Shown: piece by piece, positions 1 to 8,682 of the stretch
How the letters are laid out: every line of letters begins with the position of its first letter
Position numbering within the stretch: the stretch's first letter is position 1
Assembly: GCF_000203935.1 (NCBI RefSeq)
Contig: NC_008577.1
Coordinates: 310,001-374,000, forward strand
DNA from: Shewanella sp. ANA-3
GTDB lineage: Bacteria; Pseudomonadota; Gammaproteobacteria; Enterobacterales; Shewanellaceae
Reading direction: 5' to 3'
DNA: 64,000 bases
Made by a program: the position numbers and the translations under genes
Notes under the pieces: generated by a model
Databases searched by the model: none
What the model was told of the DNA's origin: nothing
The model's input: the letters and a program-made list of their open reading frames with translations, nothing else

Positions 1-1
1 C

Positions 2-778
2 GGCGAACCCACGCTGCGCAAAGATTTTACCGATATCATTCGAGTGGTCGCCGACAATCCTCGTATTCATACCGTAGCAACTACCACTAATGGGTATAGG
101 CTCGAGAAGCATGCCCAAGAGTGGTTCGACGCGGGGCTACGCCGTATCAATGTGTCGGTAGACAGCTTAGATCCTAAGATGTTTTACCAGATCACCGGCG
201 AGAATAAGTTCGACGAGGTGATGCGTGGTATCGATGCCGCCTTATCTGCGGGGTTTGAGCGCGTGAAGGTCAATGCGGTATTGCTCAAGGGTATGAACGA
301 TAAAGATTTACCGCGCTTTTTGAATTGGATTAAGCACACGCCCATCGATCTGCGTTTTATCGAGCTGATGGAAACAGGCCTTGGCCGCGAGTATTTCCAA
401 GCTCACCATTTGGCGGGGGCCGATATTAAAGCGCAGCTGCAAGCTGAGGGTTGGCAATTAGATACGCCCCGTGCCGACGATGGCCCAGCGCAAAACTTCA
501 GCCACAGTGACTTTAAGGGCCGTATCGGCTTGATCATGCCCTACGCCACTAACTTCTGCGCGAGCTGTAATCGCTTGCGGGTCTCGGCCAAGGGTAAGTT
601 GCACTTATGCCTCTTTACCGAGTCTGGCATTGATTTGCGTGATCTACTGCAACACCCGAGTCAGCAAGCGGAATTAATCGAGCGGTTACACGGTCAACTG
701 GCGCAGAAGAAGGAAACCCATTATCTGCATCAGGGCATTACCGGTGTGACGCAACATCTGGCCTCGATTGGCGGTTAA
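2..778 (+). CDS. moaA: GTP 3',8-cyclase MoaA, 5'-truncated by window edge
   Basis: Radical-SAM enzyme that with MoaC turns GTP into cyclic pyranopterin monophosphate, the first step of molybdenum cofactor synthesis. The frame is open from the first bases of the window and begins with GEPTLRKDF, a conserved internal MoaA motif, so the start codon and the N-terminal radical-SAM cysteine cluster lie outside the window. The C-terminal second [4Fe-4S] ligands are visible as CxxC (NFCASCNRLR) and a third Cys in KLHLCLF. The protein ends in the conserved Gly-Gly (LASIGG). It is followed by moaC, moaD and moaE on the same strand. Confidence 0.95.
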   Translation, partial: GEPTLRKDFTDIIRVVADNPRIHTVATTTNGYRLEKHAQEWFDAGLRRINVSVDSLDPKMFYQITGENKFDEVMRGIDAALSAGFERVKVNAVLLKGMNDKDLPRFLNWIKHTPIDLRFIELMETGLGREYFQAHHLAGADIKAQLQAEGWQLDTPRADDGPAQNFSHSDFKGRIGLIMPYATNFCASCNRLRVSAKGKLHLCLFTESGIDLRDLLQHPSQQAELIERLHGQLAQKKETHYLHQGITGVTQHLASIGG

Positions 779-890
779 TCTAACTTAGGTTTTAGTCTGC
801 TTATCGCGTTATCTTTCATTAAGTTAGATTTCGCGATGGCGCTTAACTTCCCTATGCTTGAATTTGGCATCAGTTTAAAGGATCGCTTCA

Positions 891-1370
891 ATGAGCAATG
901 TATTTACCCATATTAACGCCGACGGCAATGCCCATATGGTCGATGTGACCGAGAAAGCCGTGACCGAGCGCGAGGCCCGTGCCGAAGCCTTTATTGAGAT
1001 GGCGAGCACGACACTCGAGATGATCATGAGCGGCAGCCACCATAAGGGCGATGTGTTTGCCACTGCGCGTATCGCGGGGATCCAAGCGGCGAAAAAGACT
1101 TCAGATTTAATTCCGTTATGCCATCCGTTAATGCTAACCAAGGTCGAAGTCGAGCTCGAGGCTCAGCCTGAACATAATCGCGTGCGCATCACTAGCCTGT
1201 GTAAATTGTCCGGCAAAACCGGTGTCGAAATGGAGGCGCTCACGGCGGCCTCTGTCGCGGCGTTGACGATTTACGACATGTGTAAAGCCGTGCAGAAAGA
1301 CATGGTGATTTCACAGGTGCGCCTGCTCGAAAAACGCGGCGGCAAGTCGGGGCACTTTAAAGCTGAATAA
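891..1370 (+). CDS. moaC: Cyclic pyranopterin monophosphate synthase MoaC
   Basis: A 159-residue protein, the normal MoaC length. It completes conversion of the MoaA product to cyclic pyranopterin monophosphate. Family motifs are visible: [14 protein letters not shown] near the N-terminus, the LIPLCHPL segment and GVEMEALTA(A)S near residues 105-120. An AAGGA sequence lies about 8 bases before the ATG. It sits 112 bases after moaA and 19 bases before moaD, so the moa genes probably form one operon. I see no promoter or terminator in the moaA-moaC gap. Confidence 0.95.
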   Translation: MSNVFTHINADGNAHMVDVTEKAVTEREARAEAFIEMASTTLEMIMSGSHHKGDVFATARIAGIQAAKKTSDLIPLCHPLMLTKVEVELEAQPEHNRVRITSLCKLSGKTGVEMEALTAASVAALTIYDMCKAVQKDMVISQVRLLEKRGGKSGHFKAE

Positions 1371-1389
1371 CGTAAAGCGAGATAAGAAT

Positions 1390-1641
1390 ATGATTAACGT
1401 GTTGTTTTTTGCCCAAGTTCGTGAGCTTTTAGGAACTGCCCAACTGAGTGTTGAAGCGAGCGAGCAGACACAAACCGCAGAAGGATTACGCGCAACACTC
1501 GCGGCCACCGACGATAAATGGGCCAAAGTGTTAGCCTCGGACAAATTGCTGGTGGCGGTGAATCAAACCATCAGCCAGTGGGATACCCGTGTGAGCGATG
1601 GTGATGAAGTCGCCTTCTTCCCGCCTGTGACAGGAGGTTGA
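1390..1641 (+). CDS. moaD: Molybdopterin synthase sulfur-carrier subunit MoaD
   Basis: An 83-residue ubiquitin-fold protein. As a C-terminal thiocarboxylate it donates sulfur to cyclic pyranopterin monophosphate in the MoaD-MoaE complex. The diagnostic feature is the C-terminal VTGG tail, which is adenylated and thiolated in this family. Its stop codon is one base from the moaE start, and a GGAGG in the last moaD codons (cagGAGGttg) serves as the moaE ribosome binding site. Translational coupling with moaE is therefore likely. Confidence 0.93.
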   Translation: MINVLFFAQVRELLGTAQLSVEASEQTQTAEGLRATLAATDDKWAKVLASDKLLVAVNQTISQWDTRVSDGDEVAFFPPVTGG

Positions 1642-1642
1642 T

Positions 1643-2110
1643 ATGCGTTTACTGCCAAATGTGCGGGTGCAAACCGTCGATTTTAATGTGGCCGATGAAT
1701 ACCACCAATTAGCCCAAGACAATAGCGATGGCGCCGTTGTCACCTTTGTGGGCAAGGTGCGCGACTTTAACGACGGCTCAGTGGTGACCGACCTGACCTT
1801 AGAACACTATCCCTGTATGACTGAGCGTGTGCTCGAGCAAATTGTGGCCGAAGCGCGTGAGCGTTGGCCGCTCAATAAAGTTACGGTTATCCACCGCGTC
1901 GGTACTATGGCGCTGGGTGAGCAAATTGTGTTTATTGGTGTCACCAGTGCCCATCGCAAGGCGGCGTTTGCGGCCTGCGAATTCTTAATCGACTTTTTGA
2001 AAACCAAAGCCCCTTTCTGGAAATTAGAAGCCGGGGATAAGGGCAAGAATTGGGTCGAAGCCAAGGACGCCGATGAGCAAGCGGCGCAACTGTGGCAACA
2101 CAAAGACTAA
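1643..2110 (+). CDS. moaE: Molybdopterin synthase catalytic subunit MoaE
   Basis: A 155-residue protein. It builds the dithiolene of molybdopterin using sulfur from MoaD. Family features include GAVVTFVGKVRDFNDG at about residues 30-45, LTLEHYP, the VIHRVGTMALGE segment with the MoaE His-Arg, and a catalytic lysine region KTKAPFWKLE near residues 115-125. It is the last moa gene. The 39-base gap to modA contains a GAGAGGTGA motif that should serve modA translation. Confidence 0.94.
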   Translation: MRLLPNVRVQTVDFNVADEYHQLAQDNSDGAVVTFVGKVRDFNDGSVVTDLTLEHYPCMTERVLEQIVAEARERWPLNKVTVIHRVGTMALGEQIVFIGVTSAHRKAAFAACEFLIDFLKTKAPFWKLEAGDKGKNWVEAKDADEQAAQLWQHKD

Positions 2111-2149
2111 CGTAAGACTGAGCTAGCAGTAGGCGAGAGAGGTGAGTTT

Positions 2150-2953
2150 ATGCATGGTGTGACAGGGTTAGGCAAAATCTGGAGTCTAGTATTTGCTCTG
2201 GCATTGTCGTGCAGTGTTGCCTTTATGCCAGCCGTTAGTCGCGCAGAGACAGTGCCTGCGATTGCGGCCGCCGCCAATATCAAGTTTGCCCTCGATGATA
2301 TTGTTAAAAACTTCAGTGCCGAAACCGGGCTCAAGGTGCGAGTCTCCTACGGCTCATCGGGTAATTTTGTAGCGCAAATTCAACATGGTGCGCCGTTTGA
2401 GCTGTTGCTCAGCGCCGATGAGCGTTATATCCATGAGCTGCAAAAAGCGGGCTTTACTCGAGATGCTGGGGTGCTATACGCGGTCGGTCGCCTAGCCTTA
2501 GTGGCTCCAAATAAGTCCCCCTTAACCTTAGATGCCGAGCTGAATGGCGTAAAAAGCTTGCTCGCCGCGGGCAAGCTGGAGCGCTTTGCGATTGCAAACC
2601 CTGAACATGCGCCCTATGGGGAGCGTGCCCGCGAACTCCTACAAAAATTAGGTTTGTGGGACGGCCTACAAACTAAGTTAATCCTGGGCGAAAATGCCTC
2701 CCAAGCGGCGCAATTTGCCGTGAGTGGTTCCACCCAAGGCGGTATTATTCCGTTATCCCTTGCCTTAGCGCCACAGTTTAAGGCCTTAGGTCAGGCGATT
2801 GCCTTGCCCGAAGAATTGCATGGTCCACTCAATCAACGCATGGCCTTGATGCCCAAAGCGGGAGCAACAGCAGAGCGCTTTTATCAATATCTTCAATCTG
2901 ATGCCGCTAGAGCCGTATTCCTGCAATACGGATTTGGTCTACCCGCTCGGTAA
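2150..2953 (+). CDS. modA: Molybdate ABC transporter periplasmic binding protein ModA
   Basis: A 267-residue protein with a signal peptide. A hydrophobic core (LVFALALSCSVAFMPAVSRA) ends near AxA before residue 31. The mature part starts with AIAAAANIKFALDDI, the ModA-type oxyanion-binding start, followed by SYGSSGNF, a typical ligand loop. ModA captures molybdate or tungstate in the periplasm and passes it to ModB. The gene lies between moaE and modB, so import of the metal and synthesis of its cofactor are physically linked. No ModE gene is seen in the window. Confidence 0.92.
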   Translation: MHGVTGLGKIWSLVFALALSCSVAFMPAVSRAETVPAIAAAANIKFALDDIVKNFSAETGLKVRVSYGSSGNFVAQIQHGAPFELLLSADERYIHELQKAGFTRDAGVLYAVGRLALVAPNKSPLTLDAELNGVKSLLAAGKLERFAIANPEHAPYGERARELLQKLGLWDGLQTKLILGENASQAAQFAVSGSTQGGIIPLSLALAPQFKALGQAIALPEELHGPLNQRMALMPKAGATAERFYQYLQSDAARAVFLQYGFGLPAR

Positions 2954-2961
2954 GGCTAGAC

Positions 2962-3642
2962 ATGGATTGGCAGGCACTCTGGTTATCGGTCAAGCTCAGT
3001 AGCATCACGGTATTGGTGTTGATCCCGCTGGCGATTCTGGCGGGGCGAGCCTTAGCCTATCGTCAGTTTGTGGGTAAGTCCTGGGTTGAGGCCTTCATCA
3101 TGGTGCCCTTAGTCTTACCGCCGACTGTGATTGGCTATTACTTGCTAGTAGGGCTTGGCAGTCAAAGCTGGTTAGGGCAATGGTTAGAGCGCTTAACCGG
3201 GCAGCAATTAGTGTTTCATTTCTCGGGGTTAGTGCTGGCGTCCGTGTTGGTGAATATCCCCTTTGCGTTGCAACCGATACAACGCGCCTTTGAAGCAGTT
3301 CCCCATGATGTGCGCGATGCTGCAGCCTGTTGCGGCATGAGCAAACTTAAAATTCTGCTAAAAATTGAATTGCCTATGGTATGGCCAGGGGTATTGACCG
3401 CCTTAGTGCTGTGTTTCTCCCATGTACTCGGTGAGTTTGGGGTCGTATTGATGATGGGCGGGAATATTGCCGGCGAGACCAAGACTATCTCGATTTCCAT
3501 CTACGACAGTGTTCAGGCCTTTGATTTTGGCGCAGCAGGCACTATGTCATTGGTGCTGTTGTTATTTGCGATTACGGCATTGGCCCTCACCACCAGTTTA
3601 TCGCGGCGTTTAGGAGGTCAGCGTGGCGCAAATCATCGCTGA
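2962..3642 (+). CDS. modB: Molybdate ABC transporter permease ModB
   Basis: A 226-residue inner-membrane permease with about five hydrophobic segments. It carries the ABC-permease EAA-type loop around residues 108-130 (VPHDVRDAAACCGMSKLK) and the ModB-like VLGEFGVVLMMGGNIAGETKT segment. It starts 8 bases after modA. Its 3' end overlaps the modC start by 20 bases, which suggests coupled translation of permease and ATPase. Confidence 0.93.
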   Translation: MDWQALWLSVKLSSITVLVLIPLAILAGRALAYRQFVGKSWVEAFIMVPLVLPPTVIGYYLLVGLGSQSWLGQWLERLTGQQLVFHFSGLVLASVLVNIPFALQPIQRAFEAVPHDVRDAAACCGMSKLKILLKIELPMVWPGVLTALVLCFSHVLGEFGVVLMMGGNIAGETKTISISIYDSVQAFDFGAAGTMSLVLLLFAITALALTTSLSRRLGGQRGANHR

Positions 3643-4726
3643 TCTGCATTGCCAGATCCAAAACCATAAACATATTAAACTGAGCGCCGAATTTAGCTGT
3701 AAGGCGGGTGAGGTGTTGGCTGTCGTCGGGCCTTCGGGGGGCGGTAAGACAACGTTACTGCGGATGATCGCAGGGCTGAATCATCCCGATGCGGGCAGTA
3801 TTGTGTTTGGTGAAACGCTATGGTTCGACCATCAAAGTCGCACCGCACTAACGCCGCAGCAGCGCCATATCGGCTATATGCCACAGCATTTTGGGCTTTT
3901 TCCTAATCTTACCGCGCTCGAGAACGTGGTTGCAGGGCTTGACCATATTCCCAAATCGGAGCGAATTGCGAGGGCGAAGGACTGGTTAGAACGGGTCAAT
4001 TTGCATGGGTTGCCCGATAGACTGCCTATGCACCTCTCTGGTGGTCAACGCCAGCGGGTTGCGCTTGCTCGGGCCCTTGCCCGTGAACCGTCGGTGTTGT
4101 TACTCGATGAGCCCTTTTCGGCAGTGGACAGAGAAACCCGCGAGCGTTTATACCTCGAGCTTGCTCGCCTAAAAGAGCAGCTACTTTGCCCCGTGATTAT
4201 GGTGACCCACGATTTAAACGAAGCGCTGCTGCTGGCCGATTCGATGATCTTGATTAGCCAAGGTCAGATGTTGCAGCAGGGCGCGCCGTTTGAGGTGTTA
4301 TCGCGTCCACGTAACGAGGCGGTTGCGCGGCAGATGGGCTTAAGAAATATTTTCGACGGCGAAGTGGTGTTCCAAGACCGCACTAAAGACATCACTTGGC
4401 TCAAATTTGGTGAGCAGCTGATCGCCAGTGATTTTGGCAAAGACCGCAGCGTGGGCAGTAAAGTGCGTTGGGTGATCCCGAATCAAGGCATCAGATTTAA
4501 CGCCATCTCAAATGGACGTTTATGCCGCAGTTTTAATAAGTTAGATGTCACCATCGACTCCTTACTGGTGATGGGCGAGTCGGTGCGCGTGGTCTGTTAT
4601 GCCACTGGGACTGAGCTACAACTTAATACGGAAGTGTCACTCCACCTTGCGCAGAAGCTTGGCTTAACCAAGGGGATGCAAACCACAGTCGCGCTTAAAT
4701 CTGAACAAATTCATATTTTAGAGTAG
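3623..4726 (+). CDS. modC: Molybdate ABC transporter ATPase ModC
   Basis: A 367-residue ATPase that powers molybdate import. Walker A is GPSGGGKTT near residues 37-45, the signature is LSGGQRQRVALARAL, Walker B is VLLLDEPFSAVD, and the H-loop is VTHD. The extra C-terminal part of about 120 residues fits the molybdate-binding (TOBE/MOP) domain of ModC. A GTG start is chosen because GGAGGT lies 5 to 6 bases upstream and the reading frame overlaps the modB end. No clear terminator follows. Confidence 0.92.
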   Translation: MAQIIADLHCQIQNHKHIKLSAEFSCKAGEVLAVVGPSGGGKTTLLRMIAGLNHPDAGSIVFGETLWFDHQSRTALTPQQRHIGYMPQHFGLFPNLTALENVVAGLDHIPKSERIARAKDWLERVNLHGLPDRLPMHLSGGQRQRVALARALAREPSVLLLDEPFSAVDRETRERLYLELARLKEQLLCPVIMVTHDLNEALLLADSMILISQGQMLQQGAPFEVLSRPRNEAVARQMGLRNIFDGEVVFQDRTKDITWLKFGEQLIASDFGKDRSVGSKVRWVIPNQGIRFNAISNGRLCRSFNKLDVTIDSLLVMGESVRVVCYATGTELQLNTEVSLHLAQKLGLTKGMQTTVALKSEQIHILE

Positions 4727-5051
4727 CTAAGTTTTTCCCGCATTTGGCGAAATCTATTCTCCATTAACGAATAACTCAGCTTGATTTGCGAAGCTGCGTT
4801 GCCGTTAAATCCCTAGATGATCAAAGCTTAATCTTGTTTCCATCGGTGTTTCAGTAGGTATTAGGTAAACTGAATACATTCGTCAGTGTTGGCCGAGCCT
4901 GAATCAATCGGATTAAGCAATCCACATGGGTGATGAACTAGGCGCCGTCATGGACAAACAGTGATAGAGATTATGGTAGCTTTGGCACGCCATCGACATC
5001 TAACTGTTTGTCTCATAAGATACAAACTTAGCCGATTTTTATGGAGGAGCC
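4727..5051. other. Intergenic region between modC and the PepSY gene, nothing recognised
   Basis: A 325-base gap without a convincing open frame, RNA gene or hairpin terminator. It must hold the promoter of the PepSY/two-component genes, but I cannot place a -35/-10 pair with confidence. A GGAGGAG sequence at its end is the ribosome binding site for the gene at 5052. Confidence 0.5.
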
Positions 5052-5573
5052 ATGAGACTATGGTTGCTAGGATTCATGTTGGTATCTGGGATTGCTACCG
5101 CAGCCCAGAGCATGTATTCGATGCTTTCGAGCGGTGAATATCTGCCGCCGTTAAGCGTGATGCAGCAAATTGAGAAGGATTTTCCTGGCGTGATTGCCGA
5201 GTTTGAAATGGAAATGCAGGAAGGCGAATTAGTCTACCAATTTGAGTTGATTAATCCGCTGGCGAATGCGATTACCCGTTTCGAATATCGGGCGCGAGAT
5301 GGTAAGTTATTGAAACAAAAAGCGGGTAAAGTCACCGCCGACGATGTTGGCGAAGTGGAAGCCGCACGCCTTATCAGCACTAAGCATCAAACCTTCTCCG
5401 GCATTATCGCGATGGCGACTAAGGACCATAAGGCCTTTTTGACCGATGCGAAGTTAGATCATGACTTAGGTATCAGCTACTTAGAGTTAAAGTTGCTGGA
5501 TGATACTGGTAAGTATAAATTGGCATTCGATATTGAAAATTTACGGCAACTACCTTTACTTAAGTGGGATTAG
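5052..5573 (+). CDS. Exported PepSY-domain protein next to a two-component system
   Basis: A 173-residue protein starting after a strong GGAGGAGCC. Residues 1-18 form a signal peptide ending at TAAQS. The rest has two repeats of PepSY-like character: VMQQIEKDFPGVIAEFEMEM...LVYQFELINPLANAITRFEYRARDGKLL, and EAARLISTKHQTFSGIIAMATKDH with YLELKLLDDTGKYKLAFDIEN. PepSY domains are found in periplasmic regulators and in proteins beside sensor kinases. Here it is 46 bases upstream of a response regulator and kinase, so a periplasmic role in modulating or reporting to that kinase is inferred, not shown. Confidence 0.75.
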   Translation: MRLWLLGFMLVSGIATAAQSMYSMLSSGEYLPPLSVMQQIEKDFPGVIAEFEMEMQEGELVYQFELINPLANAITRFEYRARDGKLLKQKAGKVTADDVGEVEAARLISTKHQTFSGIIAMATKDHKAFLTDAKLDHDLGISYLELKLLDDTGKYKLAFDIENLRQLPLLKWD

Positions 5574-5619
5574 CACTGAGCATCACCGCTAAGTGAAGAC
5601 AGGGGAGCGCAGCATACAG

Positions 5620-6297
5620 ATGAAAATACTTTTAGTTGAAGATGATGCGACAACGATCGACTACATCGTTAAAGGATTTCTTGAGCAGGGGCATAATATT
5701 GAGACCGCCAGCGACGGCCATCAAGGCCTGCTGCAAGCCACCAGTGGTCAGTACGACCTCTTGATACTCGACCGCATGTTGCCCCAACTCGATGGTTTGA
5801 AGCTGCTAGCCGCCCTCAGAGCCACGGGTAACCAAACCCCAGTGCTTATCCTGTCGGCGCTTGCCCATGTGGATGAAAGGGTGAAAGGTCTGCGTGCGGG
5901 CGGCGATGATTACATGACTAAGCCCTTTGCCTTTTCGGAGCTGCTGGTGCGTGCCGAAAAACTGATGCAACGGGGCCAATCCGTGCCAATTACCACAGAT
6001 CTGGTAGTCGGTGGCTTAAAAATGGAGCTGCTCACCCGCAACGTGACCTTAGATGGCCACGATTTAATGCTGCAACCCAAAGAATTCCAACTGCTTAAGT
6101 ATCTGATGGAGCACGCCAATCAGGTGATTAGCCGCACGCTATTATTCGAAGCTGTATGGGATTATCACTTCGATCCCCGCACCAATGTGATCGACGTGCA
6201 TATCGCCAAGTTACGTCGCAAGTTTGAAGAGTTAGGCCACGGTGAATTGATTGAAACCGTAAGGGGAGCGGGTTATCGCTTACGCCAAAGGCATTAA
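5620..6297 (+). CDS. OmpR/PhoB-family response regulator
   Basis: A 225-residue two-component regulator from the ATG chosen here. The in-frame GTG at 5593 would add nine residues, but MKILLVEDD is the canonical receiver start and AGGGGAG lies upstream. The receiver domain has the acidic pocket ED at residues 7-9, the phosphoacceptor Asp51 (ILDRMLP) and Lys101 (TKPF). A winged-helix DNA-binding domain fills residues 130-225 (LQPKEFQLLKYLM, TNVIDVHIAKLRRK, VRGAGYRL). The partner kinase follows directly. The target genes are not evident. Confidence 0.93.
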   Translation: MKILLVEDDATTIDYIVKGFLEQGHNIETASDGHQGLLQATSGQYDLLILDRMLPQLDGLKLLAALRATGNQTPVLILSALAHVDERVKGLRAGGDDYMTKPFAFSELLVRAEKLMQRGQSVPITTDLVVGGLKMELLTRNVTLDGHDLMLQPKEFQLLKYLMEHANQVISRTLLFEAVWDYHFDPRTNVIDVHIAKLRRKFEELGHGELIETVRGAGYRLRQRH

Positions 6298-6346
6298 GCC
6301 TTACCAAAGCAGCGTCTGGCGCATCACTATTATCTTCTCGACCTTA

Positions 6347-7603
6347 GTGACTGTGATCATAGGCGCTTTGCTGTTTGCCCTTTATCGGCAACTCATTATC
6401 GAACAGCAGTACCAAGTGACTCAGTATCTTGAGTCAGAAACCCAACGCTATCAACAGCTTGCGCTTACAGTTGATCGCCGCAGTTTTGCGGCACAAATTC
6501 GTGCAGCCGATCCGCAGACGGCGCTCATCGCTTGGCGTAACAGTTATGACATGGTTGGTGCCTTAAGCTTTATGCCTGAAGGCATGCCCATGCTGCCGCA
6601 AACCCGGGATTTCCCGATTTTAACTGGTGGCCCTGATAAGCTGCATATCCTCACCGGCGGCCTAGTGATGACTCGCTATGGCCCTGTGCTCATCGCCACC
6701 CGTACCGATAACTTAGCCACCTTGATCGATAAATTTATCAGTGCGGCGGCCACGGCCGTGATGTTGACCATAGTGTTAACCTTAGCGTTGGGCTATTTGT
6801 TTTCTAAGGCGATTTTGCGCCGCTTAGTGCAGTACAATCGCTTGAGTGAGCAAATTGAGCGGGGGCATTACGACACGCGTCTGCCGCTCAGTTGGCGTCA
6901 GGACGAGTTCGATATGTTGGCGCTGCAGTTTAATAACGTGCTGGATATTCTTGAGAATAACCTGATGGCGGTGCGCGGGGTGACAGATAATATTGCGCAC
7001 GACTTGCGCACGCCCTTATCCCATATTCGCATCGGTCTTGAGGAGTTGGCGGCCAAATCCCCCGATGAAATCAGCGAAGGTTGCGCGATTTTGACCGAAG
7101 AGCTCGATCATTGTCTTGCGACCTTCGATGCCATGCTCTCGCTGACACGCATTGAGGAAGGGCAGCAAACCTTAGATTTGCAGGAGCTGAGTTTGGCGCA
7201 GCTATGTACCGATTTGTTGGACATGGCCGACGCGGTCGCCGAGTCGAATGAGCAAACCTTGAGTCTGTCGCTCCTATCGGATCATAAGATTTATGGTGAC
7301 AAGTACTTGTTGTTCCAAGCCTTATATAACTTGGTCGACAATGCGATGAAGTACTCAGGTCAAGGCGCTCGCATCGATATTATTCAATCCGGCGCTAAAA
7401 TTAAGATTTGCGATAACGGCCCAGGGATCCCCGATGACAGCAAGGAAAGAGTGTTTGAGCGTCTAGTGCGTCTCGACCCCAGCCGCCATTTGCAGGGCAC
7501 GGGTTTAGGATTATCTATGGTAAAAGCGATTATGTCGCGGCACAATGCGCAAATTACTCTTTCGGATAATCATCCCGGCCTAGTGGTGACCATTCAGTTT
7601 TAG
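6347..7603 (+). CDS. Membrane sensor histidine kinase, probable N-terminal extension
   Basis: A 418-residue kinase from the GTG at 6347. It has a membrane segment at each side of a short periplasmic domain (about residues 20-130), a HAMP-like linker after residue 155, the H-box DNIAHDLRTPL with His218, the N-box LYNLVDNAMKYSG, and the G-boxes DNGPGIP and GTGLGLSMV. With the GTG start the first membrane helix is cut short. The frame stays open upstream to 6263 and encodes a basic stretch plus more hydrophobic residues (SSVWRITIIFSTLV), with only an ATT (6293) available as start. The real protein is probably about 18 residues longer. Confidence 0.88.
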   Translation: MTVIIGALLFALYRQLIIEQQYQVTQYLESETQRYQQLALTVDRRSFAAQIRAADPQTALIAWRNSYDMVGALSFMPEGMPMLPQTRDFPILTGGPDKLHILTGGLVMTRYGPVLIATRTDNLATLIDKFISAAATAVMLTIVLTLALGYLFSKAILRRLVQYNRLSEQIERGHYDTRLPLSWRQDEFDMLALQFNNVLDILENNLMAVRGVTDNIAHDLRTPLSHIRIGLEELAAKSPDEISEGCAILTEELDHCLATFDAMLSLTRIEEGQQTLDLQELSLAQLCTDLLDMADAVAESNEQTLSLSLLSDHKIYGDKYLLFQALYNLVDNAMKYSGQGARIDIIQSGAKIKICDNGPGIPDDSKERVFERLVRLDPSRHLQGTGLGLSMVKAIMSRHNAQITLSDNHPGLVVTIQF

Positions 7604-7635
7604 GCCGATATCCGCGTGACACTGTTGAGAACCCC

Positions 7636-8325
7636 ATGTACCGAATCATAGCCGATGAGGCTGATTTTCTTGTTATTTCTAAATCGCCGAATGTGCATTT
7701 TCACAGCCAAGATGGCACTGCGGGTGTCGTGGCGCAGCTGGAGCAGGATTTAGGGATAAAACTCTTTGCCGTGCATCGGCTCGATACGCCCACCTCAGGG
7801 CTGTTACTGTTAGCCAAACATCCGGCGGCGGCTCGGCAGTTGACTGAGCTGTTTAGCGCCCATAGAGTGCAGAAATACTATCTTGCGCTCGCCAAAGGCA
7901 AGCCGAAAAAGAAGCAAGGCTGGGTGATTGGCGATATGGCCAAATCCCGCCGCAGCATGTTTAAGTTGCTTAGAACCAAAGAAAATCCTGCGATAACCCA
8001 ATTCTTCTCCACCAGTGTTGGCGAAGGGCTTAGGCTTTATTTACTCAAACCCCTCTCGGGGAAAACCCATCAGTTACGGGTCGCGCTTGCTAGCCTTGGG
8101 GTGCCGATTTTAGGCGATGCCCTATATGGCTCAGATGTCGCCGACCGCTGTTATCTGCACGCCTATTGTCTGCATTTTCGCTATCAACATGAGGAGGGTC
8201 ACTGGCAGGATTATGTGTATCTCGATACGCCTGAGCAGGGTGAGGCGTTTGCAGAGGAGACGGTAACCGCGGCATTGGCTGCGTGGCGTGAGCCAGACTC
8301 GCTCGACTGGCCTTCTAAGGATTAG
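7636..8325 (+). CDS. RluA-like RNA pseudouridine synthase (TIGR01621-type)
   Basis: A 229-residue cytoplasmic enzyme of the RluA/RsuA superfamily that isomerises uridine in RNA. The catalytic Asp is in HRLDTPTSGLLLLAK near residues 48-62. Further motifs are KYYLALAKG, LSGKTHQLRVAL and ILGDALYG. It lacks an S4 domain, as short single-domain members do. The RNA target cannot be read from sequence. It lies 32 bases after the kinase and may be co-transcribed with it. Confidence 0.88.
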   Translation: MYRIIADEADFLVISKSPNVHFHSQDGTAGVVAQLEQDLGIKLFAVHRLDTPTSGLLLLAKHPAAARQLTELFSAHRVQKYYLALAKGKPKKKQGWVIGDMAKSRRSMFKLLRTKENPAITQFFSTSVGEGLRLYLLKPLSGKTHQLRVALASLGVPILGDALYGSDVADRCYLHAYCLHFRYQHEEGHWQDYVYLDTPEQGEAFAEETVTAALAAWREPDSLDWPSKD

Positions 8326-8444
8326 TTTTGTTGCGCCTTGTTAGTATTGAATGCGTGTGTAGCGGGATAAAATATTTGCAAATCCTGAGTCTTCCTGCGA
8401 AGTTAGCAGTGTGATGATTTTCCTTGTATAGGAGCAAGCTCGTT

Positions 8445-8612
8445 ATGGATACCAACAAATTACTTTTAGTTATTATTGCGATTCTCTTGCCACCCGTTGC
8501 GGTATTTTTAAAGGCGGGCGCAGGCAAAGACCTATTAATTAACATTGTGCTGTGTTTATTTTTCTGGCTTCCCGGTTTATTACACGCCCTCTGGGTGGTC
8601 ACTAAAGATTAG
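8445..8612 (+). CDS. YqaE/Pmp3-family small membrane protein
   Basis: A 55-residue protein of two hydrophobic helices: LLLVIIAILLPPVAVFLKAG, then LLINIVLCLFFWLPGLLHALWVV. This is the Pmp3/YqaE signature (LPPVAVFL...GxxxxLxIxLxLxxxLPGxxHA). Members sit in the cytoplasmic membrane and are often stress-induced. The start at 8445 is chosen over an upstream TTG (8424) because GGAG lies 10 bases before it and the family begins close to this Met. A symmetric terminator follows. Confidence 0.88.
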   Translation: MDTNKLLLVIIAILLPPVAVFLKAGAGKDLLINIVLCLFFWLPGLLHALWVVTKD

Positions 8613-8631
8613 TGGTTCTAGTAATCCAATA

Positions 8632-8659
8632 AAAAAGCGCAACCTAGGTTGCGCTTTTT
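8632..8659. terminator. Bidirectional terminator between YqaE-like gene and TonB receptor
   Basis: A perfect palindrome with the GC core GCGCAACCTAGGTTGCGC flanked by A5 and T5, so it can work in both directions. It lies between two convergent genes. Confidence 0.88.
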
Positions 8660-8682
8660 ATACGGTAAATTTAGCGTACTAA

